Assembly (NCBI RefSeq): GCF_000687475.1
Contig: NC_057320.1
Location: forward strand, 3,410,001 to 3,474,000
Origin: Ustilaginoidea virens
Lineage: Eukaryota > Ascomycota > Sordariomycetes > Hypocreales > Clavicipitaceae
DNA: 64,000 nucleotides
Direction of reading: 5' to 3'
The position numbers and the translations under genes were made by a program. The notes beneath the pieces are model-generated. The model was not told the DNA's origin. It saw only the letters and a list, made by a program, of their open reading frames with translations, and did not search any database. This document shows positions 47,185 to 58,500 of this stretch, one piece after another. The stretch's first letter is position 1, and each line of letters begins with the position of its first letter.

Positions 47185-47759
47185 ATGGCTCACCCAGCTC
47201 GGCCCTATTTGAAGCAGCACAGCAAAACGGGCGTGCGGGGGGGAGAAATTGACGAGTTTTGATGCAACGTGTAACGAGTAAAGGGGTTTTTTTTTTTCTT
47301 TTTTTAATCTCATTCTTTTTTTTTTTCTGTTGCTCTTGCCCTTTGTCTGGTTGTTCCCTACCTAGTTGGCATACCCTGATCCATACATGTCTTTACAAGA
47401 GGAGTCATTACACCGTGTTTCCCTTCCAGCGTCGAAGTGCTGTTATCGCGTGTCGTTACACCAGACTCCTACGCAATGGCAACGAAATCAAGACCCCCCG
47501 TTTGATAACGCCCCCCTCGAGACCAAGAATAACAGCAGAGAAATCAGAAGGGCTGGAGAAGGAGGACGAAGGAACAAGGGACGCGGATCAACAGGGCGCC
47601 TGATATGATGATGGGGTGCTGCCTCAGAGCCCGCAGAAGGATTACAAACCCTCCATGGAAAAATAACGCCTGCGTCTCATCATCATCCGGGCGGACAGTC
47701 ACCACAATAACTACCTACCACACCTCGTCTCCGACAATGCAGAAAGACTCGCCAGCCGG
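47185..47759. other. Convergent intergenic region between RPA135 and the YbjQ gene
   Basis: T-rich runs follow the RPA135 stop (about 47,286-47,328). No gene is seen. Confidence 0.45.
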
Positions 47760-48320
47760 CTACGCCAGCTGAGGAGGCGCCTTGACCCCGTCATCCACCT
47801 TCTCCACCACGCAGGCCGTGCCATACGCAGCCGTCTGCGCAAAGCCCCCCATGTCCCCGGCATCGAAGCGCAGACATATGACGGCGTTCCCCCCGCGGCG
47901 CTTGCACTCGTCGACCACGCGGCTGATGGAGTCGTTGCGGCAGCTGTACAGCATCGACGTGAACCAGCGGAGCTCGCCGCCCGCGAGGCTCTTGAGTATC
48001 ATGCCCAGGCTGGCGGCCAAGTTGCGGCTGCGGACCGTGATGCCGTACACGGTCCCTAGCACCTGGACGACGCGGTACCCGGGAAGATCCATCATGGCTG
48101 TTCTCGGAGGGGCAGGGGCGAGCGTTTGTCAGCTTCTGGTCTGTTGTTGTTGTTGTTGTTATTGCGAGCAGGCCAAAAGAGGCGGCGTTTGTTTCGGGGG
48201 GGGGGGCTCCCTCTCACTGGTGGTGATGACGCCCTCGGTTTCGGTGAAGCAGTGCAGGTCGGAGAGCTGGGGAGGGACGTGGGCCACGTCCTCGGCGTGC
48301 TTGTTCTGGTGTCCGGGCAT
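47760..48320 (-). CDS. YbjQ/UPF0145-domain protein (putative metal-binding fold), function unknown
   Basis: Exons 48,320-48,218 and 48,097-47,760 give 146 residues. The first 35 residues form a polar leader (PGHQNKHAEDVAHVPPQLS) ending FTETEGVITT. The YbjQ domain then reads LPGYRVVQVLGTVYGITVRSR, LGMILKSLAGGELRWFTSML, ECKRRGGNAVICLRFDAGDM and AAYGTACVVEKV. The family is called heavy-metal binding in databases and forms pentamers in bacteria, but no reaction is established. The splice is GT-AG (GTGAGA donor) and joins VITT to MMDLPGY in frame. No neighbour suggests a partner. Confidence 0.87.
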
Positions 48321-49444
48321 TTTGGCGGAAAGACGCCCGTGGCGATTGTCCCGGGGGCACGGAGTAGGATGGTTGGTTGGTGGTTGACTGGTGGTTCTCA
48401 GCTCGTGCGCATCCCTCGTCGGGGCCTGTTGCAGCCATCGTGGGCGGGTTGGCACTGGCCTTGGCCTGTCACGTGATTTACCCACGCCGTCACTTTTCCT
48501 TTTTCAAAGTCAATGACTTTTATTCCTCGCATTCAGGATCGAAGGAAGTCTGGTGTGTCTTGTCTATATCGTGTCTCCGCAAAAGTGACTTGGACATTAT
48601 GTGCGTCTACAGCACGGAGTGCCGTGTTGTAAATTACTCCCGAGGGCAGAAGATGTGCCACGCTGTGTGTTTCACCATGTAGCGAGCGACTTTGTAGGTC
48701 TCGCAGCGTTTCGCATCCTGCATAACCTCTGCCTGTAAAAGGCGTGTGTACCTTGGCTACGAGTTAATGTTGATGAAGAAAAAGCGGTAGGATTGTCTGT
48801 CCCGTCCGAGAATAAGCATGACGACACGAAGAGCGCCATGGCCATGTGGGGCAGCGTCAAGGAACGAACGAACGAACTGGACTGGACAGCTCGACGACTT
48901 ACGGCTCGCTGAGCTGACAAGAGCGCCAACAGACCCGAGCGTTGGTTTCGCAAAATCCCGCCACGGACTGTAGATCCTACTCTTCACAGCCCATCGTGGA
49001 ACGCCCTGGAGTTTTTTTTTTCTTGGCATCAATATATATCCATCCATTCCATTCCATCCATTCCCAGTTGGCGCCCCTTCCCACCGCTGTGCGAGACGCC
49101 ATTTCGCGGGCCGTAAAGTAATCCCTGAGCAGTGACTGACCCTGCTTCCTTGCCCCTTCACTTCTCCAGTAGTGAGTGTCTTGCTATGTGCCCGCTTCCC
49201 CATCCCTCGCCAGATACCGTCGTTACAATTGCATTTTCCTCCAGGGCATGCAGTTGAATCATGCCAAGCCCATTTAAAGTTTGATGATTTCCGTTTATCG
49301 GTCAAAGCCTCGCGCGCCATCACTTGAACCAATGTCAGCATCCCAACCTAGTCCCGCTTTGAAACCCCTCCCCCCCCCCTCTTTTTTTTTTTTTTTCGTT
49401 CTTTTTTTTTTCAATTATTTTCGTTTCGCAATCAGGTCGTCATG
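48321..49444. other. Intergenic region between the YbjQ gene and ISU1
   Basis: Upstream of the YbjQ gene and downstream of ISU1. T runs occur near 49,011-49,022 and 49,380-49,411. No gene is recognised. Confidence 0.4.
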
Positions 49445-50318
49445 CTAGGCAGCCTCTTGCTGCATCGTCTCCCGAATCGTCTTGGCAGTGCCAGCCAGGT
49501 CGGTTATCTTGGCCTTTGGATTCTTGCCGTGGTAGTCGGCGATGGCTGCCTTGATGGCGTCTTCGGCGAGCATGGAGCAGTGTACTGCAGCCTGTTAGCC
49601 GAAACTGTCCCCAAAGTGAAAACCTGTGGGCGAGACGTACGCTTGACGGGGGGCAGGCAAAGTTCTTTGGAGATGTCGACATTGCGAATCTTTGAAGCAT
49701 CCTCCACTATTCTTTGGGTTAGTTGCAAGTGGTTTCTGAGAGTAGTCGGGCACCTCCGGGTCGCAATCGTTCATCCATCATGACTCGTGGCGGAAACGGA
49801 AGATGCGTGAACGACTACTGTGGGAGACAAGAAACGGGGCATCAAGGTAAATCAAACTTACGCCGCATGCCCTTGACGAGTTCGGTCAAGTAACTCGAGC
49901 TTGCAATTGCGGACCCACATCCAAAAGTCTTGAACTTGGCGTCGGTGATTGTTCCCGTCTCCTCGTCCACCCTGATTTGCAGCTTCATAACGTCGCCACA
50001 GGCGGGAGCGCCAACGAGCCCTGTGCCGACAGCGGGATCCTTTTTATCCATGGAGCCTGGGTTTCGGGGCCGGCTATAGTGGTCGAGCAGTGCAAGGAAT
50101 ATATGTTAGCTTGAGGCTCCAAAACGCTCCAAAACGTTCCAAAACAGCAGATGAAGACCCTGTCGCATCCAGCATGTCCCGCTGATGCGCTTTAGGCGGG
50201 TACACTCATCTTTGTCATGATAAAATCTGCGGCCGGCCGTTTGAGGAACGATGGCGGCGCTGACCATGGGCAAAGGCGTTGCCCGGATTGCGCGAAGCGG
50301 CGCTCTTAGCGAAAACAT
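49445..50318 (-). CDS. ISU1: Mitochondrial iron-sulfur cluster scaffold protein; contains an AT-AC intron
   Basis: Isu1 is the U-type scaffold on which [2Fe-2S] clusters are built in the mitochondrial matrix before transfer with the help of Hsp70. Exons 50,318-50,210, 50,089-49,862, 49,706-49,641 and 49,584-49,445 give 180 residues. Residues 1-30 are an Arg/Ala-rich presequence. Cluster ligands are Cys67 (GAPACGD), Cys94 (TFGCGSAIASSS) and Cys137 (LHCSMLAEDA) with His136 beside it. The Hsp70-binding motif LPPVK is at 130-134, ending at an exon edge. Intron 1 (50,209-50,090, 120 nt) begins ATGAGT and ends CAC. Only this AT-AC excision restores the invariant YHDK/VLDHYSRPRN; no GT-AG pair does. 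The other introns are GTAAGT and GTACGT types. Confidence 0.93.
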
Positions 50319-51581
50319 GTTGTCGGTTGGTGGTTGTTTGTGTTGAGTAGATGAAACGGTTCGCGGTGAAGCTCGAGGCCGGATGGCAATTTCTCGAGGC
50401 CGGATGGCAGTTTCTCGAGGCCGGATGGCAGTTTATTTGATGGATCTAGGATGACGGAGGAAAGTTGCGATGTGGCTGGAGAGAAAGTCCAAGGGTTGTG
50501 TTGTATAACGTGCGATTGGGGAAAAAGGGGGGGGGGGAGGAGAAAATGATGCGGGTGGCAACGGGCGGCGTGGTAAGATGGATGGATGAATGACTGTGGT
50601 TGGGTAGGCGGTAGGTAAGCAAGGGCTCGGCATAACCCAGTGCGACGGAATACCGAGATTGATAAGGAGGAAACACCGGGAGCCCGGCTCATTGCACAGT
50701 ACACGCACGGTGAAAAACGGCCAATCAGAAGGACCCGTTCATGAAACACTGTGTGATGCCGCGATGACGCATGGGCTTTGGACAGTGCGGCCTGATTCTT
50801 TCGGGCTTGGCGGATCGTCTCATCTTACTCCAGCCTCGATGTCCGAAGGCAAGTCCGAGACAGAGACAGCATCGGCTTTTCGATTTGTTGAGTTGAATGT
50901 GCGGACAGATAATAGCCGACCATCAAGAGCATCGGGAAAAGACGTCCTCTGAACTTGCTCTCCGAGAAGCATCGTTGCACGCCCTCTTTCCTTTTTTTTT
51001 TTTTTTTTTTTTTTTTTTCCCTCTTTTTTCCTCTTTTTTTTTTTGGAGACTTCGTTTTTCAACACAACACACTGTGCTCCAAAGACACGGTCCCGCATGG
51101 CAGGTACCTAGCAGGTACCTAGCAGGAAGTAAATAGTAAGTGCTTTGACACCTGCTTAGTCGCCGCCACCCCTGATTCTTCAGGCAGTGCCTAGTGTGCG
51201 GAATCCCCAGGCGCCCAGCCGACAACTTGCGGCGCGACGCCGTCCCGTCCATCTTATTGTGCGACGTTGAATAAGCCACAACCAACTCCATCTCGTGTCA
51301 ACAGCCTTGGCCGTGAGGAGCACAAGAACCTCGACTCCCCCGTGCCTTGTGGAATTGTCCAGGCATAGCTCGTCGCTCACCGCCGCTCATCACTCATCAA
51401 GGAGGAGGTTTCGGCTGCAACTCGAGGGACTCTGGTCCCTCGTCATGGTCTCGTCTCCATCGCCAGTGCAGCTCGTCGTGTCGCCCCCCTCGTCCCTCAA
51501 CCTCGCCGTCCTTCTGCCCCTCGACCCGTCGCTCCATCACTTGTCTCCGTTGCCGCCAAGCGGCAGCTAGCCATCGTGGCC
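50319..51581. other. Divergent promoter region between ISU1 and the dipeptidyl aminopeptidase gene
   Basis: Holds the 21-bp triplicate listed separately, a G run near 50,528-50,537, a T-rich run near 50,992-51,044 and a duplicated AGGTACCTAGC (about 51,101-51,123). No gene is seen. Confidence 0.45.
50372..50430 (+). repeat. Three tandem copies of a 21-bp unit upstream of ISU1
   Basis: CTCGAGGCCGGATGGCA recurs at 50,372, 50,393 and 50,414, a 21-bp period, with nearly identical spacers. It starts about 54 bp upstream of the ISU1 start codon. Possible 5'-UTR or promoter element; no known factor site is recognised. Confidence 0.9.
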
Positions 51582-54547
51582 ATGGCCCCTTTTACCCATC
51601 ACCCGGACGGCCCGGCAAGCCCTGAGCCCGGCCGACCTTCGCACGACTCCCTCTCCTCCGTATCTACCACGAGCCTCGTCTTCGACCGACTTCAGGAAGA
51701 GGTGGAAAAGCATCCATCCGCCCGCAGGACCAGCGCGCGCAGCCGCTTGCCCCCGCGAGTAAAGGATGAAGGCGAGTACGACGATTCGGAGACGGGGCCT
51801 TTCCTCGGCGAACCAGAGACTGCTCCTGGGCGCGAACCCAAACCCATGGACAGGAGCCTGCGCCGCATTCTCGTCGCTGCCAGCGCCGTGTTTGTGACGG
51901 CCTGGCTCGCTGCGCTGGGCGTGTTCCTCGCCACGGCATCTTACAAGCACGCAAGAGGATCCGAGCACAATCGCAGCGCTTACGCTGAACGTCAGGGCAA
52001 AGCCGTCACCCTGGACCAGATACTGACGGGGTATTGGTATGCCGCGTCACACGACATCAGCTGGATCGCCGATCCCGACGGCGACGACGGTCTCTTGCTG
52101 CAGAGAAACGCGGCAGACGGATACCTGGTAGCTGAAGACGTACGCGCCCACGGCGACCGTGCCGGTGCTGGTGCTGGTACTCATGAGAGCTCGGGGACCA
52201 CGCTTGCCAAATCTCGGACGCTCATGAAAACTCCCCACTTCACCTACAACGGCGACGTCAAGATCCCGGAATGGAGCGAGCCGAGCCCCGACCTGAAAAA
52301 GGTGCTCCTGGCCGTCAACTGGAAAAAGAACTGGCGGCATTCCTTCACCGCAACCTACTTTGTCCTGGACGTCGAGTCCGGCAAGGCAGAGCCGCTGGTC
52401 CCCCGTGACCCAAACGCCACGGTGCAGCTTGCCGACTGGAGCCCCAGGAGCGACGCCGTCTCGTTCACCATGGACAACAACCTGTACCTCCGCCGGCTCA
52501 CCGGGTCCCGCGACGTGGTGCAAATCACGCAGGACGGAGGACCCGAGTACTTTTACGGCATACCCGACTGGGTATATGAGGAGGAGGTGTTTTCCGGCCG
52601 CTCTGCCACCTGGTGGTCCAAAGACGGCAACTACCTCGCCTTTCTGCGGACCAACGAGACCGCCGTTCCCGAGTACGCCGTCGAATACTACCTCCAGAGG
52701 CCCTCCGGGGAGAGGCCCGCCCCGGGCGAGGAAGCCTACCCGGACGTTCGCAAGATCAAGTACCCCAAACCCGGAGCCCACAACCCCGTCGTCGACATCT
52801 TGTACCACGACGTGTCCAAGGGCGGCGTCTTCTCCGTGACCGCGCCAGGCGCCTTCGGCGACGACAACCGCATCGTCTCCAACGTCCTCTGGGCAGGGCG
52901 GGAAGTCCTGGTCAAGCAGCTCAACCGCGTCGGCGACCACCTGCAGGTCATCCTCGTCGACCCATCCAGGCGCCAAGCCAAGATTGTCAACGACGTCAAC
53001 ATTGGCGACGTGGACGGGGGCTGGTTCGAGATTTCCCACGCAATGACGTACGTCCCGGCCGATGCCGGCAACGGCCGCCGGCATGACGGATACGTCGACA
53101 CGGTGGTTCACGACGGATACGAGCACATTGGCTACTTCACGCCCATGGACAACCCCAAGCCAGTCATGCTCACCTCGGGGCCCTGGGAGGTGGAGGACGG
53201 CCCCTCGGCGGTGGACGTGGTAAACAACCTCGTCTACTTTGTCGCCGCGAGGGAATCCGCCATCCAGCGCCACGTGTACTCGGTCAAGCTGGACGGCTCC
53301 GCGCTGACCCCCCTGACGGACACGTCGCAAGAGGGCTACTTCAGGGCCTCCTTCTCCTCCGGCGCCGGCTTCGCGCTTCTGTCCTACCAGGGCCCCGGGA
53401 TCCCCTACCAGCGGGTCGTCTCGACCCCCTCCGGGCCCGCCCGCTACAACCGCACCGTCGAGGACAACAAGTCCCTCGCGGACAAGGCCGCGGGGCACCA
53501 GCTCCCCCTCCTCGAGCACGGCTCGCTGCAGCTCGACACGGGCGTCTCGGTCAACTACCTCGAGCGCCGCCCGCCCGGCTTCACCCCGCGCAACAGGTAC
53601 CCCGTCCTCTTCCACCAGTACTCCGGGCCGGGGTCCCAGTCCGTCACCAAGCGCTTCGCCGTCGACTTCCAGAGCTACGTCGCCTCGGCCCTGGGCTACC
53701 TCGTCGTCACCGTCGACCCCCGCGGCACCGGCTTCCGCGGCCGGCAGCACCGCGTCGCCGTGCGCTCCAAGCTCGGCGTCCTCGAGGCCGAGGACCACAT
53801 CGCCGCCGCCCGCCACTACGCCTCCCTCGCGTACGTCGACCCGTCGCGCATCGCGCTCTGGGGCTGGTCCTACGGCGGCTTCCAGACCCTCAAGACGCTC
53901 GAGCGCGACGCCGGCAACACCTTCTCCTACGGCATGGCCGTGGCCCCCGTCACCGACTGGCGCTTCTACGACAGCATCTACACGGAGCGCTACATGCGGC
54001 TGCCCCGCGACAACGCCGCCGGCTACGACGCATCCGCCATCGCCAACGCCACCGCCCTCGGCTGCAGCAAGCGCTTCCTCATCATGCACGGCTCCGCCGA
54101 CGACAACGTCCATTTCCAGAACTCCCTCAAGCTGCTCGATTCCCTCGATCTCCAAGCCGTGGAGAACTACGACGTCCACGTCTTCCCCGACAGCGACCAC
54201 TCCATCTCCTTCCACAGGGCCAATCGCATGGTGTACCAGAGTGAGTCTCTTTCCCACTTCCGGCGCGAATACCCGGATTCCCCTCCCCCCCCCCCCCCCC
54301 CCCTTTTTTTTTACCAACGTCAAAATGCCCCTTTTTGGCATGGATGCTGCTGCAGAGGCCAAACGCAGACGAGACCGCGCAAAGGCACCTACCTTGGCTC
54401 CCGAGAACGTCCCCTTTTGACAAGGTTCGTCCAGCTAGCTGACCATGAGCAGGGTTGAATAACTGGCTGATCAATGCCTTCAACGGGGAGTGGCTCAAGA
54501 CCGCTCACCCCAAGCCCGTTGATACCAAGAGAAGACGCGGTCAATGA
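51582..54547 (+). CDS. dapB: Type IV dipeptidyl aminopeptidase (vacuolar, S9B family)
   Basis: A serine dipeptidyl peptidase that removes X-Pro or X-Ala dipeptides; fungal DapB/Dap2 forms sit in the vacuolar membrane as type II proteins. Exons 51,582-54,240 and 54,453-54,547 give 917 residues. A cytosolic tail of about 95 residues precedes one transmembrane helix (96-119, [23 protein letters not shown]). The beta-propeller follows, with WVYEEEVF (the Glu-containing dipeptide-binding motif). Catalytic residues are Ser763 (GWSYGG), Asp840 (GSADDNVHF) and His873 (DSDHSI). The splice gives [18 protein letters not shown]. The 212-nt intron contains 19 C followed by 9 T. The very GC-rich third positions create a long antisense open frame, which I reject. 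Confidence 0.95.
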
Positions 54548-55561
54548 GTTTCCACTACGCCTCCGCCCTCGGGTGCCCTCACATCTACCTTTCGAATACT
54601 GTCACAGCTATACCCGTTGAGGGTGTGCCCTCGGAAGTCGTAGCGACGATACCGCGAAAAAGCGCCCTTGCCATTAATGAGAAACCCCCTCAACTAACCC
54701 CACAAACCCCGGCAAGGTGCCCTGATGTGCAGCCCGCTGCATGTGGCCTGTTGCCTACTACAAGAGGCGGCTTTGCAAAGGTGATGATTAGGACGCGCAC
54801 CAGTCATTACCAATCCAAATTGTACAAATGTCCCGCCTGAGTTGGGGACAAGCACCATGCTTTTTTTTTCTCGGCTCGTGTTGCATATCGGGTAGGCGTA
54901 CAAGGGACGACAAGAAGCAGCGAAGCAGCTCTTGGGTTAAAGTGTCAGGTGTCAGGTCAGGATCGCTCGGAATTGTCATCTTTGACGTTTGTCAAGCGGA
55001 AGATATGCGCTTGGCGCAGCACATAGAAGCAGAATTGCCAAACAGATTAATGACTATCATACAACATGCGGTAGCTTCCAAGTTCCCTGATTCCTCCCCC
55101 CCCCCCCCCCCCCCCCAAATCGTCCCTTTCATCTTGACCGATATACGTTTTGCCTCCAGTCTGACTGCAGCAAAGTAATAAAACAAACATTGTCACTGAA
55201 CTTACCGAGCTTGAGGCCGCCATCCTGCCGAGTAATTCTTTTCGTGGCAGCAACGCCAGCGTATCGACTCGATGTCGCCGGCACCGTCACTTTTTCTTTC
55301 TTTCGCATCTAAACCTTTGCGTGCCAGTGGAAAACAGGACCAAAACCATAAATAGAAAAATAAAAAGTCGAACCAGCGATCGGCAACGGCTTCATGAGGC
55401 TCGGTGATATTCCCGCAGTCCTTGGCCCCCCCCTCTGCTGCCATTTATCCAGCTGTGGAGTTGGTAGCTGCCCCTTGTAGGTCATTGTGTGCGCCCGTCT
55501 TGGCCACTGAGAAGCGATTCGTAATCCAGGCTGGAATAAAGGCCCATACCGGCACTTGCAT
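54548..55561. other. Convergent intergenic region between the aminopeptidase and clathrin genes
   Basis: No gene is recognised. A run of about 20 C lies at about 55,097-55,117. Confidence 0.45.
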
Positions 55562-58500
55562 CTAGAAACCGTAGCCGGTGGGTTGCGCTGCAAAGCCGTT
55601 TGCTTGTTGGAATGGCGCTGTTGAGTTACCACTGCCCATGCTGCCACCTGGTCCAGCAGTAATCATGAGGCGCCCAGCACCAAGAATGGGCGTGTTATCT
55701 TCAGTCTTCTCCTGCTCCTTCTCTCTGGCCTTGCGAGCCTCGTTATCCGACTTCAGTAACGCAATCTCTTTGGTTTGCTGCGCCACCAAGTTGATCATGT
55801 ATGGCATGGTGAAGTCATTGAGGCCATGACGCCACGACAGCTCCAACACGAGGTCAGGTCGGATGAGGTCGTAGCATGCGTAGAGCATTCCGGTGTAGCA
55901 CTCGCGATGGCCAATGTCAACGAACTAGGGCATGGTCAGCAACGCCGTTTCATTTTTCTTTCTTCTGCTCCTTGCTTTTTTCTTCTTCTTCTTTGCCTGG
56001 CCTCAAAGGGGGTGTGCGCGTGGGGACTGGTCACTTACATATCGCAGCAAATCATTGACAATATCGCTCTTAGCAGACATTGCCGCAGTCTCGATAGCAT
56101 CCTTGTAGAGCTTATCCTGCTTGGAGAGGGCAATCGACTTCTCCCAGCGCTTGTTCTTACGGTATATGTTGGCAGCAACTTGGCGGAAAAATATCAAATC
56201 ATGCTTCTCCAGGCGGCCAGCCAGCTCAACGGCATCATAGTTGTCATAGTTTTGGACCGAGTCTCGCAGTGTCTTATAGTCTTCCTCTTCAATAAGCAAA
56301 TCGTTTACGGCCTCGTTGACCGTGCGCTTGTTTTGGGACTGAACACTCAGCAGGAATAGCTTGATCAATGGTAGGCTGTCGTTTTTCTGGAACATCTTCA
56401 CCACCCGATTGACATCGATGCGAGGGGTCAAGGCAGCCAAGAGGTCGGTCAGCAGGGATGGATGTTGCTCAACGTAGAACTTGATGGCACGGTAGTATAT
56501 CTCGAGATTGGCCACCTTGACGGCAATTTCCTTGAATTGCTGGTGATCCCACGAGTTTTCGGGTCGTTCGATTACTGCCAAGGCGGCATTGTCAAACTCG
56601 TCGTAGTGATAGTAGCAGAAGACAAGCTCGGGCCAGAGGTTCGCTTCTTCGCAGGCACGAATCATTTTGGGCATGTTCATTCTTGACCAAAAGATCTTGA
56701 TGTGCTCCATGAGACGCTCAGGGTGGTACTTGGAAAGGGCGATCCCGAGTTCGGTGAACATGCCCATGTGGGCGCGCTCGAGGCCAAGGCCTTGCTCAAG
56801 GAGGCTGATGAGCTCGTCAAAGTACCCGTTGCGCTCGTACTCCTTGACAAGTGTTTGCAATTGCTCGGCATCAACAATGAGGTTGAGACCGCAGATCTGG
56901 GCGAGGCGGAACTCCTTCTTCTGGACGCAGGCTTCGTGAACCTGCTTCCAAACTTTGATGTTGTTTGCTTTGCGGGCGCAATCCACCGCGGCCTGGTATT
57001 CGCCAAGGTGGACAAGAGTGGTGGCAAGCTTAGCCCAGTTGGAAACACTGCTGTAGAAGATTTTGGAGGCCTCGTACAATCCTTCCTCGTAGGCCTTGTC
57101 GCCAGATTGCTCAATGTTGGCCACGTTGGTACCTCGCAGGAAGTCTTCGAGCTCAGAAAGCTGATCGAGGCGAGCATATGAGAAAGCTAACGCGGTATCG
57201 ATGACGGGTTCCCTCAGAGTCTTGCGCGCCATGCGGAGATACTTGACCAATTCCTCATTCTTGCCAGCATGAGTGGCTGTTTCAATCACTTCCGTGTGGT
57301 TCCTGGCATCCTCGGCCTTGATATAGGAATCAATGGCATCGGGGACGCGAAGGCCATCAAGCTGAGCCTTGGCAACTTTGCTCCATACTTCAGGAATGTC
57401 TACCTCCTCGGCATAAGCTTGAGACCTATCGATACTGACAACGTGGTTCACAAGAACGTCGACAGCCGCGGCTTTGTTATCGGCCTTTTTGTAGATCTCA
57501 AAGGCTTCTTCAAACAAACCAACATCGATGCAAGAGGTGGCAATGTCGTCAGCGCTGTAGCCATCGAGTTTGTGAACGTAGTCCATGACACGGCCCTTGT
57601 CGGCCTTGGCAGCTGTGAACATGAGAAGGTTCTGCAGGTTCTGATTATCGCTAAAAGGTGACGGCTCGAGGACAATCTTTTCGAGGAGCTCAATGAGTTC
57701 AAGGGGAAGATCATTTTCGAGGAAGGACGCGACCGCGACGGAGACCTTGGCAGGATCCGTCGACTCGGGAACGGCGGTCGAGGTGACCTGATCAACCACT
57801 GACCGACGGTGGATATTGTTTTCGCTGAGGACAAAGTTCCAGAGTTCATTGTCGGAACGCTCCAAGAGGTAACGGGCCTGAGCCCGGTACATTGAGTTCT
57901 CGTTGGTGATGCTTACTAGTTCGAGGTCATTCTGGCCCTTGGAATACGCTATATACGCGAGGTTGGGATCGCGCTTTTCGCAGTATTTGCCGACTGTCAA
58001 GGTATCATACTGATCATTTTCCTTGAGAAACTTTTCCGGGTTGTTGTTGGAGTCAATGTAAATCTTGGCAAGGGCGTTATACACAGCTTGCTGCTGGTTG
58101 CCAGCCTGCAGAGTAGCTTCCAGGAAGGGCAACAGCAGCTTCAAGCGATTCCGAGACTCGACTTCAGACACGAGCTCGTCAACATTGATCTGGTGGGCAT
58201 CGACGGTGCTGAGGAGCTGTTTGATGATGCTCTCTTCACAATCCACGTCGAGCAGGCCACCAATGACGGCAGGTGTCCTGCCCGGGTTGACCCTCTGGAC
58301 GTAAGCCTCAATCGCCTGGAATTGTTGGTTCTGATACAGGTACAAGATCAAGTCGTGGACAAAGTTGAATCGGTCACAGACGATAATAAGAGGCAATTGT
58401 TCGGGAAGTTTAGCCTCTTTCAGGAAGTTCTTGACCTTTTCTGGGTTGTAGTAATTGCTGTCACGGCAGATACGCTCGACTTCGTTAAACTGACTGGACT

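Noticed and set aside
52047..54362. 771-residue open frame antisense to the aminopeptidase gene
   Set aside because: It mirrors a very GC-rich third-position codon pattern, has Gly/Val/Asp-rich low-information sequence and no family motif; the sense strand codes a complete peptidase.
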